From Triops longicaudatus (lineage: Eukaryota; Arthropoda; Branchiopoda; Notostraca; Triopsidae): a stretch of 64,000 bases of DNA. The notes below the pieces were generated by a model. That model searched no databases and was not told where the DNA came from. It saw only the letters and a list, made by a program, of their open reading frames with translations. Shown in pieces: positions 1-10,815 of this stretch (its first letter is position 1; each line of letters begins with the position of its first letter). Position numbers and translations under genes: made by a program. The stretch spans positions 310,001 through 374,000 of the forward strand of contig JAGQDJ010000033.1 in the NCBI GenBank assembly GCA_022885665.1, given 5' to 3'.

Positions 1-707
1 AGGAATAAAAATTCTTTATTCCTAGCCAAGTTTCCTATTCTTTGGTAAGCCAACTTGACTCGGCGTAATCACTGTCTCTAATTTGCTAATTGGTATAATA
101 ACACTCAAAGCGACCAGAAAAACCCTGTCACTGCCATTGAGGCCAAAAGTGAAGAATTACGGCAGTTTTTAGCTCATTCTTTAAAGGATGTTCGAAAGTT
201 TCCCATCCTGAATATGACCTATACTTCCTGAGAACAGTGCTCTGTGCGGATCTGGTTTCTCGATTTTCTAGCGTAACTGACGCATAGTGTTGGAAATGTC
301 ACATTCGAGACATGTCTATTAAAAACCACGTCAATTTTTAAGCTTTCTTGATTAGTTCTCATACATTCTTGAATAGAGCACGCAAGGGACGTATGTAATT
401 CACGTAATAGATTGAGTAGGTCTTTGTAGCACTTTCGTTTTTGGAGGAAGTGAACAATGGATAGTTGGATCCCTGAGCACAAAGAGAGGGTGTGGAAATA
501 AGACTACATTTTATAGTAATAAGACTGCATAAATTTAACTACAGTAATTATTCGTAAAAAGAGTAGCATAATGAGTGTTTTATTCACTTTGTTCAATAAT
601 AGTGAATACTTTTTATATCGGAAATCACTGATATGAGTTCGAGTTTCCTTATGTTTTCTGGATGATACGTCAGAGATGCATGGTTAATTTGTTGGTTCTT
701 ATTTCAG
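1..707. other. No exon seen; probably intron or 5' part of the integrin gene
   Basis: No recognisable coding exon was found on either strand. The integrin exon that begins at 708 starts in the middle of a codon, so upstream exon(s) encoding the signal peptide and the first beta-propeller blade must exist. I could not find them here, so this stretch is most likely intron. A short minus-strand ORF (219-482) has no recognisable feature. Confidence 0.5.
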
Positions 708-3700
708 GGTTTTGGTTGGAGCTCCCGAAGCGTCTACTCAGCAACCAGGCGTGGAAAAACCCGGTGCAGTTTTTCGGTGCAGTACAGAAATTCCTGGCCA
801 GTGCCAAATTATCCCTTTTGACCGTACAGGTAAATGGAAATAACGCGAAAACACGTCTGTATTTTTTAGTGAGAAGGTGTGCATAGGAAGGTGAAGGTCA
901 TGAAGGCTACATTAGTCAGTGACACTAATCAAAGAGACACAGGAAGTCATTAGGGCGTTGCATAACTTGTTTATACAACCTGCGTTTTAAAAATTTTAGT
1001 ATGGCATCTGACGAAGGCCATTATGCTAGCACGAAACATAACTCCTCTGTCTTTCACCATTGATATTAATTATCAGTTTTTAGGGAAGTAGTCCAACCGT
1101 TGGTAAAACCATTCCAAGTAGCTAGCTTTAATTCGGTTATCTAGTTTACTTGTGTGTTCTTGTCGATTATTTGTTTTCCATGCTTACACTGTTCTTATTG
1201 TTTAATCTTTGATTAGTTAACATTTCAATTTGCCGCTGATTTAATTTTCTCCCATCTTAGTCTTTAAATTTTCATTTTGGCACAAGTGGACAAAGGAGCC
1301 AAAGCTAGCATAATAGCAACCATTCTGCGTCTCACGAAGCTTTTTAAATATCATCTATTTTTCCGTACCCCGATTCCTGTCTTTAGTTGTTTGTTTTAAT
1401 TCTAGCTATCCAACTATTTGCTTGGTATGTGCAAGTTTTAGACATCAATAACCTTTAATATCTCTTAAGCCAGAGACTCTTTCTAAGCATTTATCGTATT
1501 TCGTGGACAAAACTTGCGACTAAAATCCTGTTTTCTTCCTGTTTGTCGTGATATGTAGGTAATAACAATGCAAGTGGACGCCAGATAGACGATAAATCAA
1601 ATCAGTGGTTTGGAGCTACTGTACGAAGTTCAGGCCCCAATGGAGTGGTCTTGGTAAGTTTCTTTTTACTTTTTCTCTACCATTTGCGTTACAGTAGCAA
1701 TCACGTATGTTTGAATTACTTAGGCATGCGCGCCTCGTTACACATGGTTCACTACTCAGTTCGTTCGTCGAGATCCGGTCGGCACTTGTTACATTGCTCG
1801 AGATTCGTTTCGGGAGCTATCGGAATACTCGCCTTGCCGAACGGGTACAATAATTTTGTATATTTGCATTCGTCAAAAGTTACATGAAAGAGTTTCACTC
1901 TCTGTGACGATATGTTTATTTTAAAGTCTGGCGTCGGAATTTTTTGCTTGTCTTCGCAATGAAAAATAAATAACCGGCGACAACTTTTCGTACTTCCTTT
2001 TTTCTGTCGGTCACACGCTGATGTTTTTTTTAATGTCTGTTCTTGTATTTAGTCAACTTCGGATACCATCGGCAAGGATCTTGTCAGGCTGGTCTTGGCG
2101 CCGCAATATCACCAGTAAAAAAATATTATATTTCCAGTTGAAATGTAATTGACATTAAAATCTTTCGTTGTTATTAGGATGGGCAACGGTTGTTCATCGG
2201 AGCGGTCGGCAGCTGGTACTGGCAAGGTATGAAGCTACAATGATACCTAGTATTAGTACATTCAACTGGCTGAAGGGCTTTATTTTAATATTAATATGTA
2301 TGTGATTGAAAAATGCCCCATGTTCATCTATGTATGATTCAATGAACAAGGAAAGTGCTTAAGGTGAAAAAATAATACTGAATTTCTCAGGGCAACAGTT
2401 CACCATTGATATTACCAACCCTAGACTCCGCTCGGAAATTTTCCGTGATTATGTCACAGGTAACAACCCCCCGTGGTTCGCTTTTTCTAGGTTGAGGTAT
2501 CCGACTAACTTCTTTTTTTTGTGTTGCTGTCGCGGTGTGTGTATTGCTGCTCCTTTTAAAATGGGATTCACGGGTGCGATTGAACAAAGTGCAGTGTTTC
2601 CACCACGTTTAAATATACCACGGACCTTATAAAACGCCTTGTTTACACTGTTTCCTCAAGTAGATGATTATTTAACAACCTGTGCTTCACTTTTTGGTGA
2701 AGGGACTGCGTTCTTTGCTAAGACAGTTTTACAAGGCAACACGACAAGTCAACACCGTAGTTTGGAAACAACCTGATTGTTTACATTTATCAGACACATT
2801 CACATTTTTTGCACTCACGTCATGAAATCGTCACATCATTCACATTCTTGTATCATTTAATGCACATTTTAGAGCATCGTCGTCGCTTATTTTGTAGTAT
2901 AGTTGTGACTCAAAAATGAAGTTGTACTTGGGTTAGTTACATACGATAAAATTGTACACGCACAGAAAATTAGAAGTATGCATTTCGTGTTCTAAAGCGC
3001 ATTGTTACTTTCCCAACACGTGAAAGGACACGAGACATTCCAAGAAGTACCTTTGGTTTTGGTTCTGTGATAATGTTTGGTGGACTGGTCTTTCGTTGGT
3101 TATTCCAAGTAGACTAACGAGCTTCAAGCTTTGCATAACTTTTCCAGTTTCCTTTCTCTATCCTTCGTTTCCATGTCAACTAAATCGCGCGGAATGATCC
3201 AGTAAAAAAGACATTAATTGAGTTTTTATTTAAATGTCCGTAGGCGAAGTTTTTTCCCAAAACTTGTATTCGCGTGCCGATGTGTTTGCTACCAAAGAAG
3301 GTCCTCCAACAGATGACGATAGTTATATGGGTTATTCCGTAGCTGTCGGAGAATTCAATGGCGACAATACCACCGACGTCGTTGTCGGCATGCCTCGTGG
3401 TGCTAACCTTACTGGCAAGGTAGGTGCAAAAATGGTATCAGCTCCGTGTGTGACTCAAAACAAATTTTTTTCTTTGGTGGCAGATACTTTTGTTTACGTC
3501 AAACCTCACCAGTTTGCATAACATCACTGGTCAGCAGCTGGGATCGTACTTTGGCTACTCGTTGGCGGTCTCGGACGTCAATGGCGACGGACGTGATGAT
3601 ATCCTAGTCGGTGCACCCTTGTATACTAACTATGAAAATACCGAAGGGAAATACGAGACCGGCCGTGTGTATGTCATTTATCAAACCAAGAAGGTAAAAC

Positions 3701-6700
3701 GTCTCTTAGGTAAAATACCTCACTGCGTTTCAACGACATGTCTGGTATTTTAGCATACCTTTCGTAACTGGGATATCCTCGACGGGGAAATTTCTCGTTC
3801 TCGATTTGGTCTTTCTTTGTCCGGTGCTGGTGATATCAATCGTGACGGTTTTGGAGGTAACGTTGCAGAAATTTTCTAACAGAAAAAAGAAGATCCTAAC
3901 CGCCCTCTAAAAATTGTTTCCCTGTAGATTTTATCGTCGGCTCACCCTATGATGGTATCAACGGAAAAGGTGCCATTTATATTTATCACGGTTCTGAGAC
4001 GGGTGTCAAGACTAAAGCTGCGCAGGTAAAGAATGCGAATCATTCTTGTGGAAAATATTTGTACGCGATTGTGCTCTATTAATATTCAGGTTATTTATGC
4101 GGAAGATATTCAAATCAGCCTCAATACCTTTGGCTTCTCCGTATCCGGCAATGTAGATATAGATGATAATGAATACCCTGACATAACTGTAGGGGCCTAT
4201 GACTCGAACTCGGCAATTGTTTTTAGGTGATTTACTTTTTACTTTCCCGTTCTCGGGCTGGGTTCTCAATTCGCCATTTTCAGATCCCGGCCGGTGATTT
4301 ACATGAATTTAATCAACCTGTCATTCGAAACGGATTCGAAGCAGATTGATTTGGAAGCTAAGACGTGCAGTTTACTGGACGGTACACTTGTGGCTTGTGT
4401 GCCTTTGAAACTATGTTTGGAATATAGCGGCATAGGTGTCGAGAAAAACGCAGGTAGGAATGCGCTATATCATTCTGATCGTATTTTAATGTGGAATATT
4501 TTCAGAATTTGAAGTCCAGTACATCTTGGATTCGAAGAAAACGAAAACTCCTCGCCTTTATTTCCTAGCGGACGAAACCAAATCAGCGTTGAACAACACT
4601 GTTTCACTAACGAAAGGATCTCAACATTGCAAGAGCTTGTTTGTTTACATCAAAGTAAGATTACGTTTACGAATTACAAAAGTAGTCAAGTACTGAGAAC
4701 CAATTGGCATTCAAAATTAGCCCAAAATCCGTGATAAGCTCACACCAATTGAAGCTGAAGTTCGGTTGAGTATTAAAAACAGTACTTCGGTACAATCAAC
4801 GACGACCCGAACTCGTACGAAACGTTCTTTGACTCCCGTGCTCCATACAGAGCGTGCTTCAGGACGAGATCAGCTAAACATTCAAAAGAATTGTGGTCCT
4901 GATAATATTTGCTATCCAAATATGGGTGTTCAAATCAAGTCGTAAGTTTCCTTTGTCCTAGATTAAACGCTTGTACAAATTTTACATTTGGTCATTTTCA
5001 GGAATATGAAGAATTATATCTTGGGAAGTGGTGGACGTGTGGAAGTCGACGTCACGGTCATTAACGGTGGCGAGGACGCCTTTGAGGCCATGTTTCACAT
5101 GATTATTCCGCAAGGCATTTCCTACGTTAATGTAGACCGAAGCGGCACAGATACCAGTGGAGATGCAGCGATTTTGTGCTCTCCCCCCGCTCCAGATAGC
5201 AAGGGAGGAGGCATTCTACGTTGCGATATCGGCAATCCATTAGCCAGCCAAAAGACAGTCAACTTCCGCGTGCTCCTTCAACCTCTTACATTTGTAGCGA
5301 ACAAAGCATCGGATGCAACAGAGGAAGACGAGAACGGAAAAGCCAAAACATCATTCGATTTCTACATCGAAGTGAACAGTACCAACGTTGAGCTTGAGGG
5401 AGACGATGCAGATAACGTAGTAAATCTGTCTATGCCTATTCAAATAGAAACAGATGTCGTCATCCGAGGGTAAGTGACAATTACAACCTTCTGACATGAG
5501 TAAAAACCCGATTTGTGTTTCTAGCATTTCCAAACCGGAGAGATTGACTTACAACAGGTCGGCGTATTTACTTGAAGGCCAGAAGCACGAGCAAGAAATC
5601 GGCCCGGAAGTGACTCACCTCTACGATTTGGGCAACAGGGGACCCTCGGATATTCTCGCAGCGGATGTTTACATTCTGTGGCCCTCAAGGACCTTGTCAG
5701 GTAATTAAAAATCTGAAATCAGATGTAAACCTGTTCTTCAATTCGTGTTTATTAGGCAAAGATTTGTTGTACCTGTTAGAAGAACCCATTGTGGAAGGAG
5801 CTGGTCGATGTCAACCCGTGGATGATGTAAACGCCCTACGCCTTGTGGTAAAATCTAAAAATGCCCAAGCTTAATGCTTTACATGAGTACTGAACATTTC
5901 TTTTTATTCAGTTGGAAGGAGAAGAAACGAAATCTAGCAAATCGAGTGGAAGCTCTGGCAAAATTCACTCGTCATCTAGTTCAAGTCATTCAAGCTCTTC
6001 CAGAGTAGTCGGTGGAAAAACTATAACCACGTATTCGTCATCATCTTCGTCATCTTCTTCATCATCAAGCTCCAGCTCAGGTTCTGGTGCGTCAAATGGA
6101 GACATCGCAGTGTCGCGTAAAGCGACCGTCGTTTCTTCGTCTTCAGGTTCCGGTTCGGGAGCTGGTGCGTCGGATGGCGAAGGTACAGTTTCTCGTAAAA
6201 CGACTGTTATCTCTTCATCTTCATCCAGCCGTATAGGTACGAATAAAACTGGCAGTATTTATCTATCAATTGTTCTTAACTTTGATTCATTCCGTGTAGG
6301 AACATCTGGTACTGGGTCCGTCACAGACAATGGAAGACGTGCTGGTGGGCGAGTAATAGTCAAAGAAGAAGTTGTGTCCAGTCGAAGGTATACTGGCAAC
6401 TCCGAAGTGGAAAACAAGGACAAGGTTCAGAGTGGGGCAATTGAGACACGAGCTGAAGATAACGACGAAGACTATGAAGAAGAAGGATATAACAGCCAAG
6501 AAACCGTAAATCGCGTCTCGAGTTCCCGTACCGGTGCAAGTAGAGTGGGCACTGACTACCACCAAGAGACGGCCGTTCGGAATTCAGATGCACGAAGAAC
6601 GGTATCTGGAGTTAGCCAAACTAGCCAAGAAGAAATCCAAACTTCTAGAAGAGCTGGGCAAGCAGAGAGAACTTCGGGCCACCGAGGAACTGCTGACAGT

Positions 6701-8476
6701 GGCTCATCTCGAGTCGTTTACAAGGAGAGAGGATCAAGTGCAGGAATTGGCCAAACCAGCCAAGAAGAAATTCAAACTTCCAGGAGAGCTGGACAAAATG
6801 AAAGGACTTCGGGTCACCGGGGAGCTGCTGGCAGTGGTTCGACCAGAGTCGTTTACGAAGAGCGAGGTACGAGCTCTGGAGTTCGCCAAACTAGCCAAGA
6901 AGAAACTCAAACTTCGAGGAGAACTGGACAAGTAGATAGAACTTCAGATCAACGGGGAGTTTCCGGCAGTGCTTCATCCAAAACCGTTTATGATCAGGAC
7001 ATTAGAGACGGCTCGTATTGGGATTCTGCTGGCCGGAGTGGTAGCAGCGGCAATAGGCAAGTCACAGAAGAAAGAGATGTAATCGAAGGTGACGACCAGT
7101 CTTCTTCGACGCTCACCTCCGGCCGTCACGGCCAGCACCGGGGCAGCTCTGTGTCGCAAACCGTAAAGACCCGCAAAGTCTCGCAACGCCCAGGACAAAC
7201 TTCCGGCAGGTTAAACGTAGACTCTGACGAAAACGAGGAAGACCGTGGAGAAAGCAGTCGAACTCACTCACGAACGGTGACGCATACCGTGAAAGATAGC
7301 CGATCTCAAAACGTGGACTACGAAGACAATCCAGATGATTTAGTATCCGGCATTCGCAAAGATGTCTACACCTCTTTCGGCACGAGCGTTGGTGAGAATG
7401 GTGCTCGAGGCACCAGTTCCCAGTCCGCTCGAACAAATCTACATGGGCAAAGCTCGAGCGACCGTAATAGAACCTTCTCCGTCCGGAAAGAAGTCTACAC
7501 CAGCCGCAAGTACAGTTCCAAGAATTCCGAACCGTGGCAAGAAGAAACCAACGTCACGACAGTAACATTTGATGGTGGGAAAGCTATCAAGAAAACACAT
7601 CACACCAAAACAAAGAACACGCAGCCAAAATTCATCCAAGGGGCGACGGGCCAGAAAATCAACCCCGACTTTTTGGAAGATCTGGATGATTGGGATGATG
7701 AAACGGGACCGGGAGTTCCCATTGATACGCGAGTAACCCGTTCCGTGGATGCCAAGGATGAGGCTTTAGAGAAAGAGCTCGATTGTGGAGCAACGCAGTG
7801 TGTAGTTATCAAATGTGAAGTGGGCCCCTTGGCCAAGAATGACCACGTCCTTTTCCGGGTTCGTTCGCGGGTCTGGGTTCAAACAATTGCTGAGGTACAT
7901 ATTAAGAATTTATTATATTTGAAGTATCTTATTTTCTTCGATATTTGCATTACAGATGGGCTACGAAGAAGCTCAAATTTCTTCCAAAATGGTAGCTCGT
8001 GTTAAAGCTCTGCCCTACGGAATTGACCCGAGTTACATGCCTATAAAGTCTGAAATGGTTTCGACCATTCTAGATCCTACAGATAGACAACTAGAAGGAA
8101 AGTCCATCCCTTGGTGGGTGATTGTCTTGGCAGCTTTAGCTGGTGTACTCCTACTCCTACTGTTAGTGTTCCTTTTATGGAAGGTACGTATTGAGCTCCT
8201 AATACGTTACATCCCACCCTTTTTTAAGGTTATGCGGAAAATAAAACTGACCGCGGTTTTTATGACAGCTCATTAACATCTATCATAATACTTCGGTTAA
8301 GTTCTTTTCTCTACGGGATGACTTCTAAGTATTGGGCAGTGGTTGAACTTGCGATTGCTTCGGCGTGCTAATAACATATTTTTGTCTTCGTTCTTTTGCA
8401 GCTGGGATTCTTCAAGCGCAAGCGTCCAGACAATGCCGAAAAGGAACCACTTCAGAACGGCGACGAAGCTCTGTAA
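708..8476 (+). CDS. Integrin alpha chain, alpha-PS2-like (5' partial)
   Basis: Plasma-membrane adhesion receptor subunit that pairs with an integrin beta chain to bind extracellular matrix. Exons: 708-829, 1559-1653, 1724-1844, 2053-2114, 2178-2226, 2391-2459 (cassette), 3244-3419, 3484-3693, 3754-3856, 3928-4025, 4090-4226, 4284-4453, 4506-4654, 4721-4941, 5002-5469, 5525-5700, 5756-5847, 5912-6236, 6300-7894, 7956-8183, 8402-8476, giving about 1579 residues. Seen in order: propeller/FG-GAP blades (VLVGAPEA, VGSWYWQG), Ca-binding loops such as DVNGDGRDD and DINRDG, thigh/calf domains, a Ser-rich insert of roughly 580 residues, a furin-type RVTR/S site near 7730, one transmembrane helix, and the diagnostic GFFKR motif followed by a short tail. 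Vertebrate alpha chains are about 1050 residues; the excess is the stalk insert. Large introns 830-1558 and 2460-3243 hold nothing recognisable. Signal peptide exon not found. The alpha-PS2 assignment rests on the RGD-class-like layout and the stalk insert; a generic integrin alpha is certain. Confidence 0.96.
2391..2459 (+). other. Phase-neutral 69-bp cassette exon in integrin head
   Basis: A strong acceptor (ttctcag) and a gtaaca donor bound 69 bp encoding 23 residues (QQFTIDITNPR...). Both flanking introns are phase 1, so skipping the exon joins 2226 to 3244 in frame and gives the usual SWYWQG-EVFSQNLYSR run of integrins. Drosophila alpha-PS2 and vertebrate alpha-7 are known to have alternative exons in this part of the propeller. 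That this exon is optional is inferred. Confidence 0.75.
6237..6299 (+). other. Probable 63-bp in-frame intron in the Ser-rich integrin exon
   Basis: The segment starts gtacg and ends gtgtag and is AT-rich compared with its flanks. Its removal fuses Ser-rich coding on both sides (SSRIG/TSGTG). It is 63 bp and contains no stop, so retention keeps the frame and adds 21 mostly hydrophobic residues that do not fit the surrounding hydrophilic linker. Splicing is therefore the better reading. Confidence 0.7.
6603..7007 (+). repeat. Three tandem 135-bp (45-residue) coding repeats in the integrin stalk insert
   Basis: The DNA word gccaaac(t/c)agccaagaa recurs at 6615, 6750 and 6885, exactly 135 bp apart. 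Each 45-residue unit carries QTSQEE(I/T)QTSRR, then GQ.(E/D)RTS, then a VVY or TVY block with acidic/basic residues. The third copy is the most diverged. The units lie in a long Ser/Arg/Glu-rich linker (from 5912 to about 7700) that begins with trinucleotide-encoded poly-Ser tracts (about 6030-6085). Confidence 0.93.
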
Positions 8477-9139
8477 AATTCACCTCGAAAAATAACCTTT
8501 ATAGTTCGACGCCAGTGTGATTTGGAGCGTGATGAGTGAATGCTAAACAATAATTGTGTTCGGGAACAGTGCTTACGCGTAACCGTACTTGGCGTAGATT
8601 GTAACAATGATGACAGTCTCATGGATAGGTTAAGTAATTAACAACCAATTTATTATTTCATTAAGAAAAAAATGAAATAGTGTGTGTGTCACGGGCAAGT
8701 GACTTGTGTTGTATAATAGGAAGAGAAGACAAGTGAAATGTGTTTTAACAGTCAGTACTGGGTTTTAAAAAATTTCCGAAGTTAAACAAGAGTAACACGT
8801 TTGTAATGCGTAACATTTAGATGAATTAATGATCTGATTTATTTAGAAAAGAAAGAATGTAATTTATCCAGGCCAAGGTGGAAACAATTTGATTTGGCAC
8901 TTTGCCTTAAAAAAGGAATAAAAATAAAGGTTTATCTTTGCATATGGTTTATGCCTTTGTTAATCTTTACATCAGGGCAGTTAGCCTTGAAAGGTACCAC
9001 GCCTTCGGTACATCCCCATGGATCTCACTTGGGTTACCTGCTCAAAATCTTACCGTAGACGCAGAAATAAAAATAAAACACAATAGCCAACCAAAAAAGC
9101 ACGACACCTTTAAATATACGGTTAAACCCAGGAAAATTC
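8477..9139. other. Convergent 3' ends of integrin and lysozyme genes; integrin polyA signals
   Basis: This is the integrin 3' untranslated region and the lysozyme 3' flank. Two overlapping AATAAA hexamers at 8917-8922 and 8923-8928 (+) are good candidates for integrin polyadenylation, about 440 bp after the stop. No clear plus-strand TTTATT was found close below the lysozyme stop. No further gene seen. Confidence 0.6.
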
Positions 9140-10276
9140 TTATCTGCCAGACAAGGAAGCCACGATGGCTCGGCACTGAAGATAATTTTGGTAAAATTTC
9201 GTATGTTCTACACCCGCGGTGCATCCATAACCCCCCAGGATATGCAAACGCGCATAATCGTCGCAGTTGATCACGCCATCTCCGTTGCAATCTTGAGCAA
9301 ATCTGCTCATGTAGCCTCGTACGGTTTCTCCAGCGCAAATGGTATCCCTCGTGCAGCGATCGTAGGCTGAAACGGACATTTCGAAATCAGACACCTCAAA
9401 AGTAACACATAAGTATGTGTTAACATACCTCCAGGACTGTCAGGGTTGTCGTTGAGCAATACGAATTTCCCAGCGTCAGCCCAGTAAGGCCACGAAATCA
9501 AGAAAGGACCACAGAGTCCGCCGTCCGTACAACCGATAGTCATGTTACAATTGGAGCTAGCTTGGCACAGGCAACCAAGGCAATCTTCCGGCACCACAGC
9601 AGCAACGAGACCAGGTTGTTGACCTGCAAGAGATATACATGGTTAAAATATGAAAAAAAACTGCCTTAACACTGTTTACTGAAAGAAAGAAAGCGAAAAG
9701 TTTTGAGTAATCGACAGTACGTTTGGCACTTTGAGAGCTGCCAGTAATGGCAGCCCATTAACCTTTGGTTGCCTCGTCACCTCGGTCATCGAACGAAGCT
9801 CTTACGTCAACAATAGCTGGAACTTAAGTGGAAAAGTAGTCGTAGAAAGTTTTACGAGAACAAAGAAGGCGACGATATGAAATTTTCAGACAGGCTAACA
9901 GTGACGACCTTCGGCTTGACAGGCTTTTTCGTACTTCATGGTTTGAATAGAAATTTTGTGAAGGACAAGATGATTACATCTACCAAAAGGTCTTCTGAAG
10001 GCATGATGCACTCTCACAAACGGAATTAATAACAACAGACACCTTTGACTTCTATCCAAGCTAATTACCATAAAACAAACATCCTTGAAAACTCCCCACA
10101 CTCCTCCCAATCCGCATTCCACTAAACGCCGATTGCTTCACATTTAATTACAGCCAACATGGTCAAACTTACCGAAATTGACAAAGACACAAATCTTTTC
10201 AGAAACTAAACTTACCAGCAACCAGGCACCACGACATCGCGACCACAGCAAGCACGGAAATGACTTTGTTGATCAT
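9140..10276 (-). CDS. Secreted invertebrate-type (destabilase-like) lysozyme
   Basis: Exons 10276-10216, 9623-9429 and 9366-9140 join to 160 codons. Residues 1-20 (MINKVISVLAVVAMSWCLVA) form a signal peptide, so the product is secreted. The mature part has the family layout: VPEDCLGCLCQ, then GCTDGGLCGPF, then WPYWADAGK, then a C-terminal block (YMSRFAQDCNGDG, DDYARLHILGGYGC) and about 14 cysteines expected to form disulfides. Family members cleave bacterial peptidoglycan, and some (leech destabilase) also act on isopeptide bonds. The catalytic Glu seen in active molluscan members (C-x-C-x-x-E-S-x-C) is Ser here, as in insect homologues, so muramidase activity is doubtful. The start is the only ATG ahead of the signal peptide. 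The gene converges with the integrin gene. Confidence 0.93.
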
Positions 10277-10815
10277 GATGAAGACTAACGTAGAACGAAA
10301 CAGCACCGTGTTTGCAGAGGTGTGAACTGGTAGAAAGATGGGAACCGTCTCAGCCTCTCGGAAGGGTACCTGCTCGTTTTGAACAAGATTCGAGGCTGGC
10401 TCAAGCGATAGCGGGAGGCCCCACCAAGGCCACGGAAAAGGACGCTAACGAAGTCTGAAAATCTTCCAGTTTCCGGAAAGCTCTTTTCCAACCAACCTAC
10501 CACGCAACATAACAGAAAAGGATGTACCTAAAAACGAATAGTATTCTGGCCCGTGGGTGGACAAACAAGTGAGCGGATAAATGTCGGATATCAACAGCGT
10601 GATGCCATAGCACGAAATGGGTTTAGCCCACAGCCTTTCGCTTTTTTTTTTTTCCTTAACAGGAGCTAAAGGTGAAACGTGATAAAATAATATATTAATT
10701 ATTGTATATTTGTCACGCAAATTTTTGAAAAACAATTTTTGTCAGCTGACATCAGTACATGTTTTGTTACCTTAGATAATTCAAAAACAGAGCACAGCTT
10801 TCCTTAAATAAACAC
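10277..10815. other. Lysozyme upstream flank and LZIC 3' flank
   Basis: No gene recognised. It must hold the lysozyme promoter and 5' leader and the 3' untranslated region of LZIC, both on the minus strand. Short ORFs here have no recognisable features. Confidence 0.5.

Noticed and set aside
6287..7436. Several long ORFs antisense or in other frames to the Ser-rich integrin exon
   Set aside because: They are shadows of the low-complexity coding sequence and share no family motif; the sense frame is fixed by splice phase and the downstream transmembrane/GFFKR exons.
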